64,000 bases of DNA from Desulforhopalus sp. IMCC35007 (GCF_005116575.1 NZ_SWCN01000010.1:1-64000), one strand, 5' to 3'. Numbered from the stretch's first letter, positions 9,501-18,509 are shown. A program made the numbers and translations. The notes: generated by a model from the letters alone, not told the origin.

Positions 9501-10637
9501 ATGTTTCGTGTAGATAGGCGCTTGTTTGAAAATTTTGATATGGTCCTGATGATTCTTATCTGTCTCGTCTGCACCATGGCATTTTTTAACCTGTATAGTG
9601 CCTCCTCTCCTCCCAAAGGCTACGGTGCTGCACCTTATATTAAACAGGCGTATTTTTTCCTCATCTGTTTTGCACTCTTTGTTTTTGTCATCAGTTTTGA
9701 TTATCAGGAATTACATTTCTGGAACTATCCTTTTTATATATTTATTATAGTGCTGCTGATTCTTTCTTATTTTGTCGGTGATTCTGCAGGAGGAGCGCAG
9801 CGCTGGATTAATATGGGCTTTTTAAAACTGCAACCATCAGAACCAGCCAAGTTGATGCTGGTTATCACCCTCGCCAGCTATTATTCAAGAAAAGAAATCA
9901 ATGATGGCTATTCACTGAAAGATCTGGCAATGCCGATAGCTCTCACCGCCCTGCCTTTTGTTCTGATTCTAAAGCAACCGGATCTTGGTACGGCGTTGAT
10001 GCTGGGGATAATTTTTGTATCGATGACAGTTTTCGTTAAATTAAAGATGTCCGCGTACACTATTCTGGGAAGTTCTGGAATTGCGCTTGGGGTTTTCGCC
10101 TGGGAGCGACTCCTCAAGCCGTATCAGAAGCAGCGAATTCAGACTTTTCTCAATCCAGAGAATGACCCGATGGGACATGGTTACCAGATTCTCCAGTCCA
10201 AAATCGCTGTTGGTAGTGGAGGAAAATTTGGCAAGGGATACCTTGAGGGGACTCAGGGACACCTGCATTTTCTACCTGAGCGACATACGGATTTTGCATT
10301 TTCTGTCTGGGGAGAAGAATGGGGATTTACAGGATCTCTCGTATTTTTAGGTGTCTATTTCTTTTTACTCATCTGGGGACTGTATGTGGCCATGAATGCT
10401 AAAGATCGTTTTGGGGTGCTGCTGTCCTTTGGAGTTGTGATGCTTATTTTCTGGCAGGCTGTAATAAATCTTTTTATGATAATGGGTTTTTTGCCGGTTG
10501 TAGGAATCCCTCTTCCGCTGGTTTCCTACGGAGGTTCTTCCCTGATTACAACAATGTTAGGTCTTGCAATTCTGATGAATGTTCGGATGCGCCGTTTCCA
10601 TGCGAGTATGTCTGAAGGGGGAACGCGGGTAGCCTGA
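9501..10637 (+). CDS. rodA: SEDS peptidoglycan glycosyltransferase RodA
   Basis: This 378-residue polytopic membrane protein (about 10 helices) of the SEDS family polymerises lipid II into glycan strands with PBP2. Family hallmarks are visible: GGAQRWINMGFLKLQPSEPAK, KQPDLGTALM with the conserved acidic residue, LPERHTDFAFSV and the C-terminal PLVSYGGSS. It is the last gene of the mre operon and converges on hemH with a 31-base gap. The start at ATG 9501 follows a modest GTGGGC site. Confidence 0.97.
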   Translation: MFRVDRRLFENFDMVLMILICLVCTMAFFNLYSASSPPKGYGAAPYIKQAYFFLICFALFVFVISFDYQELHFWNYPFYIFIIVLLILSYFVGDSAGGAQRWINMGFLKLQPSEPAKLMLVITLASYYSRKEINDGYSLKDLAMPIALTALPFVLILKQPDLGTALMLGIIFVSMTVFVKLKMSAYTILGSSGIALGVFAWERLLKPYQKQRIQTFLNPENDPMGHGYQILQSKIAVGSGGKFGKGYLEGTQGHLHFLPERHTDFAFSVWGEEWGFTGSLVFLGVYFFLLIWGLYVAMNAKDRFGVLLSFGVVMLIFWQAVINLFMIMGFLPVVGIPLPLVSYGGSSLITTMLGLAILMNVRMRRFHASMSEGGTRVA

Positions 10638-10668
10638 TAGAGATTCTATTCTCTACGTTCTATCGATC

Positions 10669-11667
10669 TTATTGCCCGCCACGCCAGGAAGCCAATGATG
10701 GGTTTTCTGAGGTTACGGCTTGTAGCACCAGTTGTTTCAGGCCCTCAATAAAGACAGTATTGGTGTTCATTGAGGCAGAAGATCTCAGAGTGATGCCAAG
10801 ATTTTTCGCCTGCTGGCAATAGAGTATATCAATCTCATAGAGTGTTTCGACATGATCAGAGACAAAGCTGATTGGCACCATAAGAATATTTTTGCATCCC
10901 TGGCTGGCCAGCTTCTTTATCATTTCCGGAGTGGATGGTGATAGCCATTCCACGGGGCCGCTACGTGACTGATAGCAAATTTGACCTTTATGCCCTGTAA
11001 TCTTTTCTGTAGCTTCTATTGTTTGTAGAAGATGGTCCACGTATGGGTCACCGTCTTTTATAAAAGATGTCGGTAGACTATGGGCGCTGTAGACCACCTG
11101 GACAGCCTGGTCGTTAAATTCTTTCAGACCCGCGAGGATGTTATCGGCCAGTGCCTTGATATAGGAAGGTTGGACTGGCCATTCCTTAATGTAGTGGGTC
11201 GGCAGTGTTGGAGCGAAACGGGCAATACTTTTTTTCAACTCTGAAATCGAGGACCCGGATGTGGCTCTGGAGTAATGCGGATAAAGGCTGAGTGCTGTGA
11301 TCTGCTCGACTCCTTTTCCCATGAGTTCTTTTATCGCTTCATCGGCAAACGGCGGCCAGTAGCGCATGGCAACAGTCACAAAATATTGATCTGTTCCCGT
11401 CTCATTGAGAGCTTTTTCAAGGCAGAATGCCTGTTGAAAAGTTATTTTCTTCAGAGGGGATCCGCCTCCGATTTTACTATAAATATTTTTGGATTTCGGT
11501 GTCCTTTTGTTTGCTATGTAACGGGCAATAACCTTTTGCAGGAAAGCGGGTCCCAACTTGATAATGTCCCGGTCTGAAAACAGATTGTAAAGAAACGGTT
11601 TAACATCATCAATTTTTTCAGGCCCTCCCATATTCAGGAGAACAACACCGTTTTTCTGTTTGTCCAT
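10669..11667 (-). CDS. hemH: Ferrochelatase HemH
   Basis: This 332-residue protein inserts ferrous iron into a porphyrin at the end of haem synthesis. Conserved features include LLNMGGPE at the N-terminus, the active-site His in VYSAHSLPTSFIKDGDPY, and SFVSDHVETLYEID with the proton-transfer acidic residues. It is monocistronic on the minus strand, convergent with rodA. Whether it acts on protoporphyrin IX or coproporphyrin III cannot be told from this sequence. It implies a branch other than the sirohaem (Ahb) route known in Desulfovibrio. Confidence 0.95.
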   Translation of the reverse strand: MDKQKNGVVLLNMGGPEKIDDVKPFLYNLFSDRDIIKLGPAFLQKVIARYIANKRTPKSKNIYSKIGGGSPLKKITFQQAFCLEKALNETGTDQYFVTVAMRYWPPFADEAIKELMGKGVEQITALSLYPHYSRATSGSSISELKKSIARFAPTLPTHYIKEWPVQPSYIKALADNILAGLKEFNDQAVQVVYSAHSLPTSFIKDGDPYVDHLLQTIEATEKITGHKGQICYQSRSGPVEWLSPSTPEMIKKLASQGCKNILMVPISFVSDHVETLYEIDILYCQQAKNLGITLRSSASMNTNTVFIEGLKQLVLQAVTSENPSLASWRGGQ

Positions 11668-11979
11668 GAAAATCTCTCGCTGATTTTTCTGTTACAAGAT
11701 ATTGCTCGGCCATTTTAATACCAATTTACAATCAATGCTATAAAACACTGAAAAGAATTGGAAATGAACTACTCTTGTGATTTTTGTTTGAGGAAAAACA
11801 GACAGCTTTCCTTGATTAAACAGTGGAGGAGAATATAATAAAGATATACTCAGGTCGGGCTTGGTTATATGGGCTGTTGTCTGCCCGTAGCATTACCGGT
11901 CTAAACCTGTCAGGGTGCACATGTGGTGCAAGATAGAGCAGTGGCAAACACTGTCTGATTTAGAGATGGAGGAATTTAT
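11668..11979. other. Divergent intergenic region with a long structured leader
   Basis: This 312-base gap lies between hemH (minus) and the hibernation-factor gene (plus). It holds a good sigma-70 promoter at 11812-11839, followed by a leader of about 130 bases with several small hairpins. Examples are GGGC...GCCC near 11858-11888, TGCAC-atgtg-GTGCA near 11915-11930 and CAGTG-gcaaa-CACTG near 11939-11953. No open reading frame is supported. Confidence 0.5.
11812..11839 (+). promoter_or_regulatory. Sigma-70 promoter of the hibernation-factor gene
   Basis: TTGATT (11812-11817), 16-base spacer, perfect TATAAT (11834-11839). Transcription would begin near 11846, leaving a 5' leader of about 130 bases before the start codon at 11980. 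Confidence 0.65.
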
Positions 11980-12513
11980 ATGGAACTAAAGATCGAAGCC
12001 AGAAATGTTGAATTGCGTAAAGGTTGGCAGACAAAGATCGAGGATGAGCAACAAAAGCTTATTCGCCATTACCCAAATTTCGTTCTCCATTTACGTGTAA
12101 GCATTGAGGCAACTACCCATTACAAAGAAGGTGGGTACGAGATCAAACTTGTTGCAACGGTACCAAATGACACGGTGGTTGTAACCAGAAGTTCTGAGAT
12201 TGTCCGTGCGGGTTTGACTGAATCGTTTGATGTTCTGAACCTGAAACTGAAAGAAATTCAAAGGAAGAAGCGAAAAAGTAAAAAGCAACCGGGAGTGAGC
12301 GAGCAGGTTGATAACGTAGGGGTTATCAGAAAAGTTTCTCCCCATGAATCATACGGTTTTATAACCTCAGTTGATGAAAGAGATATCTACTTTCATGAAA
12401 ATGCTCTCAAAAATATCAATATAGATGAACTGTCAGAAGGTGACAGCGTTGTGTACGGTGAGAGTTATGGGGATAATGGACCACAGGCATCCTGGGTTCG
12501 TTCAGCTGGATAA
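11980..12513 (+). CDS. HPF/RaiA-like ribosome hibernation protein with C-terminal cold-shock domain
   Basis: This 177-residue protein has two parts. Residues 1 to about 100 have the beta-alpha-beta pattern of the HPF/RaiA (S30AE) family, which binds the 30S subunit and silences ribosomes. A Lys/Arg-rich linker (KRKKRKSKKQ-like, about 94-103) leads to a cold-shock/OB fold at about 113-175, with the RNP-like strands YGFIT and DIYFHENAL. The fusion suggests a factor that binds both ribosome and RNA under stress; the role is inference. The start has a good site (GATGGAGGAATTTATATG). A strong terminator follows, so the gene is a single unit. Confidence 0.85.
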   Translation: MELKIEARNVELRKGWQTKIEDEQQKLIRHYPNFVLHLRVSIEATTHYKEGGYEIKLVATVPNDTVVVTRSSEIVRAGLTESFDVLNLKLKEIQRKKRKSKKQPGVSEQVDNVGVIRKVSPHESYGFITSVDERDIYFHENALKNINIDELSEGDSVVYGESYGDNGPQASWVRSAG

Positions 12514-12541
12514 ATACAACAATTTTTAGTAAAGACCTAAA

Positions 12542-12574
12542 ATGGCCCTGGGTGTAAAGCCCAGGGCCATTTTT
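12542..12574 (+). terminator. Rho-independent terminator of the hibernation-factor gene
   Basis: Perfect 11-base stem ATGGCCCTGGG (12542-12552) and CCCAGGGCCAT (12560-12570), 7-base loop, then a T-run. It lies 28 bases after the stop codon. Confidence 0.93.
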
Positions 12575-12712
12575 GTTCTGTTGTAAAACAGGTAGAAGGT
12601 TCGATAGTAGAATACAAACGTGGAAAAAACAGCTATATTTGACAGTTTATCGAACGGATCAGACCGGTAGCCAGAAGGGGCTGCACCAACAAAAAAAATG
12701 ACGGGGTTGTGA

Positions 12713-15382
12713 GTGAAAGAGGAAATATATCTTATTGATGGCAGTTCATATATCTACAGGGCGTATCATGCAATTGCTCCCCTGACGAACAGTAAGGGTG
12801 TGGCGACAAATGCCGTTCTCGGGTTTGTGAAGATGGTGCAAAAGCTTATAAATGAACATGGCCCCAAATATCTGGCGATTGCCTTTGATAGCAAAGGGCC
12901 AGTCTTCCGGCACGATCTTTATAGGGAGTACAAGGCAAATAGACCACCAATGCCTGAAGATCTCCGGGAGCAGTTACCCTATATAAAAGAGTTCGTCAGG
13001 GCGTCAAACATTCTCATGCTGGAAGAGGCAGAGGTAGAGGCCGACGACATCCTTGCCTCAATAGCAGCAAGATATACGAAGCAGGGTTACAGGGTTGTAA
13101 TTGTTTCAGGTGACAAAGATCTGCTGCAACTCGTCGATGACAGTGTCGCCATGTATGACCCGATGAAGAACAAGGTTATGGATAGGGCAGAGGTAGAGAA
13201 AAAATATGGGGTGAGGCCTGATCAGCTGCTTGATTTCTTTGCTTTGGTTGGTGATTCGGCAGATAATGTTCCAGGGGTTCCGGGAGTGGGGCCAAAGACT
13301 GCTGAAAAGCTTATCGCCGACTATGGCTCGCTTGATGGCCTTTACGAGCGGGTTGATACCTTAAAAAAATCAAAGATGAAGGAGAAAATCATTGATAATC
13401 GTCAACAGGCCTATCTCTCTCGGCAGTTGATTGACCTGAAAAAAGATGTCAAGATCCCGGAAAAAATCGACCAGTTTACCCTCCAAAAGGCAGATGATAG
13501 TTCCCTTGCAAGTCTCTACACGGAGCTTGAATTTTTATCACTTTTAAAAGGTATTGACACCTCGGAGAAAATTGAAACCGATACCTTTAAGGCAATCACG
13601 ACTGTTGATGATTTAAAGAAACTCAGGACGGAACTCGACCATGCGCACCTGCTGGTGGTCGATACAGAAACGACCTCTCTTAACGCTCGCAGGGCCAAAC
13701 TTGTTGGCCTCTCACTGTGCACCTCTCTTGAACGGGCCTATTACATACCGGTTGGTCATCTTGATGAACAGGGATGCTTATTGGATGGCCAACTCGATGA
13801 AAAGTCTGTAATAGAGTTCCTTGCACCGTATCTGCAATCAGAAAAGCTGCTCAAGGTAGGCCATAACCTAAAGTATGATTTCACAGTGTTGTCCCAGCAT
13901 AGTGGCCTTGAGCTACGGGGGCCTCTCGCGGATACACTTATTGCGGCATATCTGACGGAAAGCGGTGGACGGTCACTCAAACTTGATGACCTGTGTCAGG
14001 AGCGGGGGCTTCGCATGACGTCGTTTACAGAGGTAGTCAATGGTGATAAACGGGAAGATTGTTTTGCCTACGTACCCATAGATAACGCGGTGAACTATAG
14101 CTGTGAAGATGTCTACGGCACCCTTGTTTTATGGCAGGAATTTGAGAAAAAGCTTGACCATCTCGGGCTGTCGTCTCTTTTCTGGGACGTAGAGATGAAG
14201 GTTCTGAGGCTTTTGGCTCAGATGGAAATTACCGGTATCTGTATTGATCTTTCGGTTCTTGCAGCACTCTCTCTTGAGTTTAATGAAAAATTAAGCTTGC
14301 TCGAAAAAGAAATATTTCAGCTTAGCGGACATGAGTTCAATATCAACTCACCTCGCCAGCTGGGAGTCATACTCTTTGAGGAACAGGGACTGCCCCACGG
14401 ACGTAAGACCAAAACCGGTTATTCCACCGATGTTAAAGTGCTGGAGACGTTGGCTGCACAGCACGAACTCCCCAGGTTGGTTTTACAGTACAGGACCATG
14501 GCAAAACTGTTATCCACCTATGTTGATAAGCTGAGTTTGTTGAAAGATCCGGTTACCGGTAGAATTCACACCTCGTTTAATCAGGCGGTGACTGCCACCG
14601 GGCGACTTTCTTCAAGCGATCCTAACCTGCAGAACATCCCTATTCGTACAGAAGAAGGTGGGCGCATTCGTGGTGCTTTCGTTCCTGGAGATGGCTTGAT
14701 ATTCTTGTCTGCTGACTATTCACAGATTGATCTGCGGGTGCTGGCCCATTATTCTCAGGATGAAGCTTTGATTGAGGCGTTCCGTTCAGGAGCTGACATA
14801 CACGCAAGGACTGCTGCCGAAATATTTAGTGTCTCCTCGCTGTTGGTAACATCCGAAATGCGCCGGGTCGCTAAATCTATAAACTTCGGTATTGTCTATG
14901 GTATGAGCAGTTTTGGCTTGTCAAACCAGCTTGGAATCAGTCGTAAAGATGCTCAGCGGTTTATTGATAAATATTTTGGCCTCTATAGCGGCGTTCAACG
15001 TTTTATGGAAGATATTGTCATGACCGCTCGGGAAGACGGGTTTGTTACTACTCTGCTGGGGAGGCGTCGAACAGTCGCCGATATTCACGCAAAGAATCGC
15101 AGTCAGCGTGAATTTGCAGAAAGAATGGCGATAAACACCCCCATTCAGGGGACGGCTGCGGATATTATCAAACTCGCGATGATCCATTGTGATGAAGCAT
15201 TAAAGGCCAATGGTCTTCAGGCGAAGATGCTGCTGCAGATACATGATGAACTGGTATTTGAATTGCCGGAAGAGGAAATGGAACAGACAAAGGTTGTGAT
15301 TAAAAAAGCCATGGAGGGTGCACTAACCCTTGATGTTCCTTTAGTTGCTAATTTTGAAATCGGCCACAGCCTTGCCAAATAA
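12713..15382 (+). CDS. polA: DNA polymerase I
   Basis: This 889-residue polymerase fills gaps and removes RNA primers. Residues 1 to about 290 are the 5'-3' exonuclease (YLIDGSSYIYRAYHA, GVPGVGPKTAEKL helix-hairpin-helix). About 300-490 is a 3'-5' exonuclease with all three motifs present (VVDTETTSL, HNLKYDF, YSCED), so proofreading is probably active. The rest is the polymerase domain with motif A SADYSQIDLR and motif C QIHDELVFE. The start is GTG 12713, the first codon after an in-frame TGA, with a weak GGGG site. Length is typical. Confidence 0.97.
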   Translation: MKEEIYLIDGSSYIYRAYHAIAPLTNSKGVATNAVLGFVKMVQKLINEHGPKYLAIAFDSKGPVFRHDLYREYKANRPPMPEDLREQLPYIKEFVRASNILMLEEAEVEADDILASIAARYTKQGYRVVIVSGDKDLLQLVDDSVAMYDPMKNKVMDRAEVEKKYGVRPDQLLDFFALVGDSADNVPGVPGVGPKTAEKLIADYGSLDGLYERVDTLKKSKMKEKIIDNRQQAYLSRQLIDLKKDVKIPEKIDQFTLQKADDSSLASLYTELEFLSLLKGIDTSEKIETDTFKAITTVDDLKKLRTELDHAHLLVVDTETTSLNARRAKLVGLSLCTSLERAYYIPVGHLDEQGCLLDGQLDEKSVIEFLAPYLQSEKLLKVGHNLKYDFTVLSQHSGLELRGPLADTLIAAYLTESGGRSLKLDDLCQERGLRMTSFTEVVNGDKREDCFAYVPIDNAVNYSCEDVYGTLVLWQEFEKKLDHLGLSSLFWDVEMKVLRLLAQMEITGICIDLSVLAALSLEFNEKLSLLEKEIFQLSGHEFNINSPRQLGVILFEEQGLPHGRKTKTGYSTDVKVLETLAAQHELPRLVLQYRTMAKLLSTYVDKLSLLKDPVTGRIHTSFNQAVTATGRLSSSDPNLQNIPIRTEEGGRIRGAFVPGDGLIFLSADYSQIDLRVLAHYSQDEALIEAFRSGADIHARTAAEIFSVSSLLVTSEMRRVAKSINFGIVYGMSSFGLSNQLGISRKDAQRFIDKYFGLYSGVQRFMEDIVMTAREDGFVTTLLGRRRTVADIHAKNRSQREFAERMAINTPIQGTAADIIKLAMIHCDEALKANGLQAKMLLQIHDELVFELPEEEMEQTKVVIKKAMEGALTLDVPLVANFEIGHSLAK

Positions 15383-15487
15383 AAAATGAATTTTGGGCCA
15401 GAGTGCTGAATGTTTTGTGTCCTCTCCCTCTAAAGGATGTACACATTGACCTCGTAAATAGTGGAAGAAGCAAAGGAGAACAGGGTA

Positions 15488-16177
15488 GTGAAAAATAGGA
15501 GTGAAGCATTGTTGGAAGAGCTGGATATGTACGTGCAGTATGGTGTGCCGGAAAATGATCTGAAAGCGGCTAGAGCCGTTATCCATAATTATAGGGATGA
15601 TGAAAGAATACTGCGCCTTCTTCGTGAGTATTATGTGGCTCTTCCAGAAGCAAGGGAGGAGCCGGTACACTCTCTGAACCGTCTCATGGAGCAAAGTGGG
15701 GTGGGGTTATTCGTTATTGTTTGTACTTCTTATTCCTATCTCTATGTCATTTCCCCAGAAGAGGTACTGTTGCTCGGTGAATACCGGAAAGAGGTGCCTG
15801 AGGAGGTGCTCTCTTTTTTTGGTTATGGCTCTCAGGCGGCCTTTTTGAAAGATTGTCCTGCCATCGAAAAATTAAAACCTTTTCCATCTGGGAAAAAAGG
15901 GGCGAAGTCAGGCTGCCCTGTTTGCGGGGTTTTAGAGGGTGAAGAGCATCTTTTAGGCTGTATTGTTGAGATCTGTCCGTGGTGTGAAGGAACGCTAAAT
16001 AGCTGTAACTGTCGATTTGAGCAGTTGAAAATAGATGAAATTGAAACCGAAGAGCAGTTAGAAACCTTCAGTGAACTTCTTGAGGCCAAGGGAAGAATTC
16101 CCTATACTAAAGAGCAGAATGTTTCTTTTCCCGGAACAAGCGAAGGTCTTGACAAACCAGTAAATGCAGAGGGATAA
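15488..16177 (+). CDS. Uncharacterised cysteine-rich (zinc-ribbon-like) protein
   Basis: This 229-residue soluble protein is one I do not recognise. A helical N-terminal half is followed by a hydrophobic stretch, GLFVIVCTSYSYLYVI, that reads as a buried strand pair rather than a membrane helix. A cysteine cluster at about 138-180 follows, with CPVC, C, CPWC and CNC, which probably binds zinc or iron. The GTG start at 15488 is chosen because AGGAG lies 9 bases upstream; a longer frame opens at GTG 15461 without a site. It follows polA by about 100 bases, and a link to DNA metabolism is only a guess. A perfect 17-base hairpin follows. Confidence 0.75.
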   Translation: MKNRSEALLEELDMYVQYGVPENDLKAARAVIHNYRDDERILRLLREYYVALPEAREEPVHSLNRLMEQSGVGLFVIVCTSYSYLYVISPEEVLLLGEYRKEVPEEVLSFFGYGSQAAFLKDCPAIEKLKPFPSGKKGAKSGCPVCGVLEGEEHLLGCIVEICPWCEGTLNSCNCRFEQLKIDEIETEEQLETFSELLEAKGRIPYTKEQNVSFPGTSEGLDKPVNAEG

Positions 16178-16190
16178 GGTATACAGTTCT

Positions 16191-16226
16191 CCAGAGTAGA
16201 CGTGAAATGTTTCACGTCTACTCTGG
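16191..16226. repeat. Perfect 17-base inverted repeat between convergent genes
   Basis: The arms at 16191-16207 and 16210-16226 (CCAGAGTAGACGTGAAA and its complement) are separated by only TG. There is no T-run on either side. It probably ends transcription or protects 3' ends for both the plus-strand gene and hflC, but it is not a canonical terminator. Confidence 0.8.
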
Positions 16227-16235
16227 GGGATAGAT

Positions 16236-17174
16236 TTAATTGCCGTTGACAGATTTGAGGTAGCGGTAAAGATCTGAATCTGAAGAAAGAACCAGAGAGC
16301 TGTTTTTACCAACTATTTCTGGGTAGCTTTCCAGAGTTTTCAGAAAAGCATAAAAATCAGGGTCCTGAGAGTATGCATCACCATAGATCTTGGTGGCCTC
16401 TGCATCTGCTTTACCTTTAATGGTTACTGCTTCCTTGTTAGCGGTGGAAAGGATCTCCTGGAGCTCACGGTCTACAGTACCAAGGATTTCGGCCTTCTCG
16501 CCTTCACCCATAGATCTTTTTTCTGCAGCGATTCTTTTTCGCTCAGAGATCATTCGGTCATACACCTTTGCTTGAACTGACTCAATGTAGTTGACACGTT
16601 TCATCATGACATCAATGAGCTCGATGCCGTACTGAGGAGTGATCTTTGAAGCGAGGTCAAGTATCTGGTTGGAAATTTTATCCCGACCGTTTACCGGTTT
16701 TTTGCCGATACTTGCAGCAGGAGTGGATTTTGACATGGTTTCAAGCGACCAGTCGGAACTGCGAATAATTTCTGTGAGGTCATTTTTGTTGACCATGTCA
16801 CGAACCGTACCATCAATGATATCACTGAGGAGTGATTGGGCCCGGGTTTCATTTTTCACTGCCTGCAAAAACTGTAGTGCATTAGAAATCCGCCAGCGGG
16901 CGGTAACATCAAGATACACATAGGTTTTGTCATTTGTAGGTATCTGATTAGGTTCTCCGTCCCAGATGAGTATTTTCTTTTCAAAAATCTCAGTGTGCTG
17001 AACAAAGGGCATCTTAAAATGTATGCCAGCTTCCGTTACCGGGTCACCAACAGGTGCACCGAACTGAGTGATAACAACCTGCTGTCCCTCTTCGAGAATG
17101 AAGAATCCGTCATAGACAATTACAATTGCCAGAAGGACGAGACCAACAAGAAAGAATTGAGCGATCTGTTTCAT
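16236..17174 (-). CDS. hflC: HflC, SPFH-domain modulator of FtsH
   Basis: This 312-residue protein has an N-terminal membrane anchor (about 4-24) and a band-7/SPFH domain exposed to the periplasm (ILEEGQQVVITQFG...). A long helical region (KVYDRMISERKRIAAEKRS, then GKADAEATKIYG) drives assembly of the HflKC cage. Known HflK/HflC form large ring complexes that hold and regulate the membrane protease FtsH. It follows hflK by 26 bases in the same direction. Confidence 0.95.
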   Translation of the reverse strand: MKQIAQFFLVGLVLLAIVIVYDGFFILEEGQQVVITQFGAPVGDPVTEAGIHFKMPFVQHTEIFEKKILIWDGEPNQIPTNDKTYVYLDVTARWRISNALQFLQAVKNETRAQSLLSDIIDGTVRDMVNKNDLTEIIRSSDWSLETMSKSTPAASIGKKPVNGRDKISNQILDLASKITPQYGIELIDVMMKRVNYIESVQAKVYDRMISERKRIAAEKRSMGEGEKAEILGTVDRELQEILSTANKEAVTIKGKADAEATKIYGDAYSQDPDFYAFLKTLESYPEIVGKNSSLVLSSDSDLYRYLKSVNGN

Positions 17175-17200
17175 ATCTATTTCCTTTATGTAATTTCTGT

Positions 17201-18328
17201 CTATTTAGGTTGATTTGCCAAACCGGCAGCTGAAGTGATGTTCAACAGCGGGATGGGGGATTGCTGATCCTTGTCAATCACATAAACAGATTGTACATTT
17301 GGTAAGATCTCTTTCATGGTTTCAAGGTACATCCTCTGTCGCGTAACATCCGGGGCATTTTTATATTCTTTCAGAATGTCCATAAAACGCTGTGATTCAC
17401 CTTGGGCATCATTGATCCGCTGTGCCCTGTAACCATAAGCTTGTTCAATAATTTTCTTTGCATCACCGGAGGCCTTGGGGATAACCCGGTTGTAGGTCTC
17501 CTGGGCCTCGTTGACCAGACGTTTCATATCCTGATCCGCTTCGTTGACTTCGTTAAACGCAGGTTTAACAGGGTCTGGTGGGTTAATGTCCTGAAACTGT
17601 ACTGTACCGATTGAGACTCCTGTCATACCTGTTGGAAAAAGTTTGTCGAGGTTATCCTGAAGTTCATTCTTTACCGAGGCTGCAAGAAGGTCACGGTTAC
17701 TGAGAACATAATCAAAATCCATATTGCCAACGATACGACGGGTTACACTCTCGGACATATCCCTGATAGCCTGGCGGACATTTGCGACCTTGAACAGGTA
17801 GGCGTAAGGATCTGCCACCCGGTACTGAACAATCCATGCCACGTTAATGACATTTTTGTCAGCGGTAAGCATCAGGCTTTCCATGTCATAGCCCTTGCGG
17901 TCGAATGTTGCCTGTTGTCCTGGAAATCTGCTTCGAAAGCCAAATTCTTCTTTCCTGATACTTTCTACGTCAACTTTGAAGAGTTTGTCGATATAGGGAA
18001 TTTTAAAGTGAAGGCCTGGAGGAGTTGTTCTTGAATATTCACCAAGTCTGAGGACAACGCCAACTTCACCGGGAGAGATTTTGAAAAATGAGGAATACAC
18101 ACCTTGTAAAATTATTATCACAAGGGCGATGGCCAACAGCTTTCCTATGCTTGCAAAGGGAGAAGATGGACCGGATGGCTGGTGTGGGGCATCACCGGGC
18201 GGAGGTGGTGGCTTTTTGTTATCCGAGAAAAAATCCTGTAGCTTATTAATCAGTTGCGCGACAACTTCTTCCGGGGTCTGAGGTTTGTTTTTCTTCCCCC
18301 AGGGAGGCTGTTGATCCTGATTGGACAT
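17201..18328 (-). CDS. hflK: HflK, SPFH-domain modulator of FtsH
   Basis: This 375-residue partner of HflC has a Gln/Pro/Lys-rich cytoplasmic N-terminus (QQPPWGKK, PPPPPGDAPHQPSG), one membrane helix at about 62-80 and a band-7 domain (FKISPGEVGVVLRLGEYSRTT). It ends in a helical assembly segment (AYGYRAQRINDAQGESQRF). The start is set at ATG 18328, which has AGGAGA six bases upstream; a TTG start 21 bases earlier would put that Shine-Dalgarno inside the gene. It is probably translated together with hflC. Confidence 0.95.
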   Translation of the reverse strand: MSNQDQQPPWGKKNKPQTPEEVVAQLINKLQDFFSDNKKPPPPPGDAPHQPSGPSSPFASIGKLLAIALVIIILQGVYSSFFKISPGEVGVVLRLGEYSRTTPPGLHFKIPYIDKLFKVDVESIRKEEFGFRSRFPGQQATFDRKGYDMESLMLTADKNVINVAWIVQYRVADPYAYLFKVANVRQAIRDMSESVTRRIVGNMDFDYVLSNRDLLAASVKNELQDNLDKLFPTGMTGVSIGTVQFQDINPPDPVKPAFNEVNEADQDMKRLVNEAQETYNRVIPKASGDAKKIIEQAYGYRAQRINDAQGESQRFMDILKEYKNAPDVTRQRMYLETMKEILPNVQSVYVIDKDQQSPIPLLNITSAAGLANQPK

Positions 18329-18458
18329 AGATGGTCTCCTGCTCGTCAATTATGAAAAGGTTATACAATAGAGAACTCTGTCCTCCTAACCATTATAGGA
18401 GTGAGTTCGCTATAATTTCGTTCTGCCAGTTAACCGATAAGATTAATAATTGATTGAT

Positions 18459-18478
18459 ACGATTGCAATCGCAATCGT
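18459..18478. repeat. Palindromic element upstream of hflK
   Basis: ACGATTGC-aatc-GCAATCGT is an 8-base inverted repeat, with a nested GATTGCAATC palindrome. It lies in the 181-base gap between the rhomboid stop and hflK start. It could be an operator or a weak mRNA hairpin; no function can be assigned. Confidence 0.45.
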
Positions 18479-18509
18479 TAATTTATTATGAGAGTGAGTG
18501 GCCTTCGGC

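Noticed and set aside
10638-10664. Hairpin TAGAGA-ttctat-TCTCTA between convergent rodA and hemH as a terminator.
   Set aside because: Only six base pairs, AT-rich, no T-run on either side; not supported enough to annotate.
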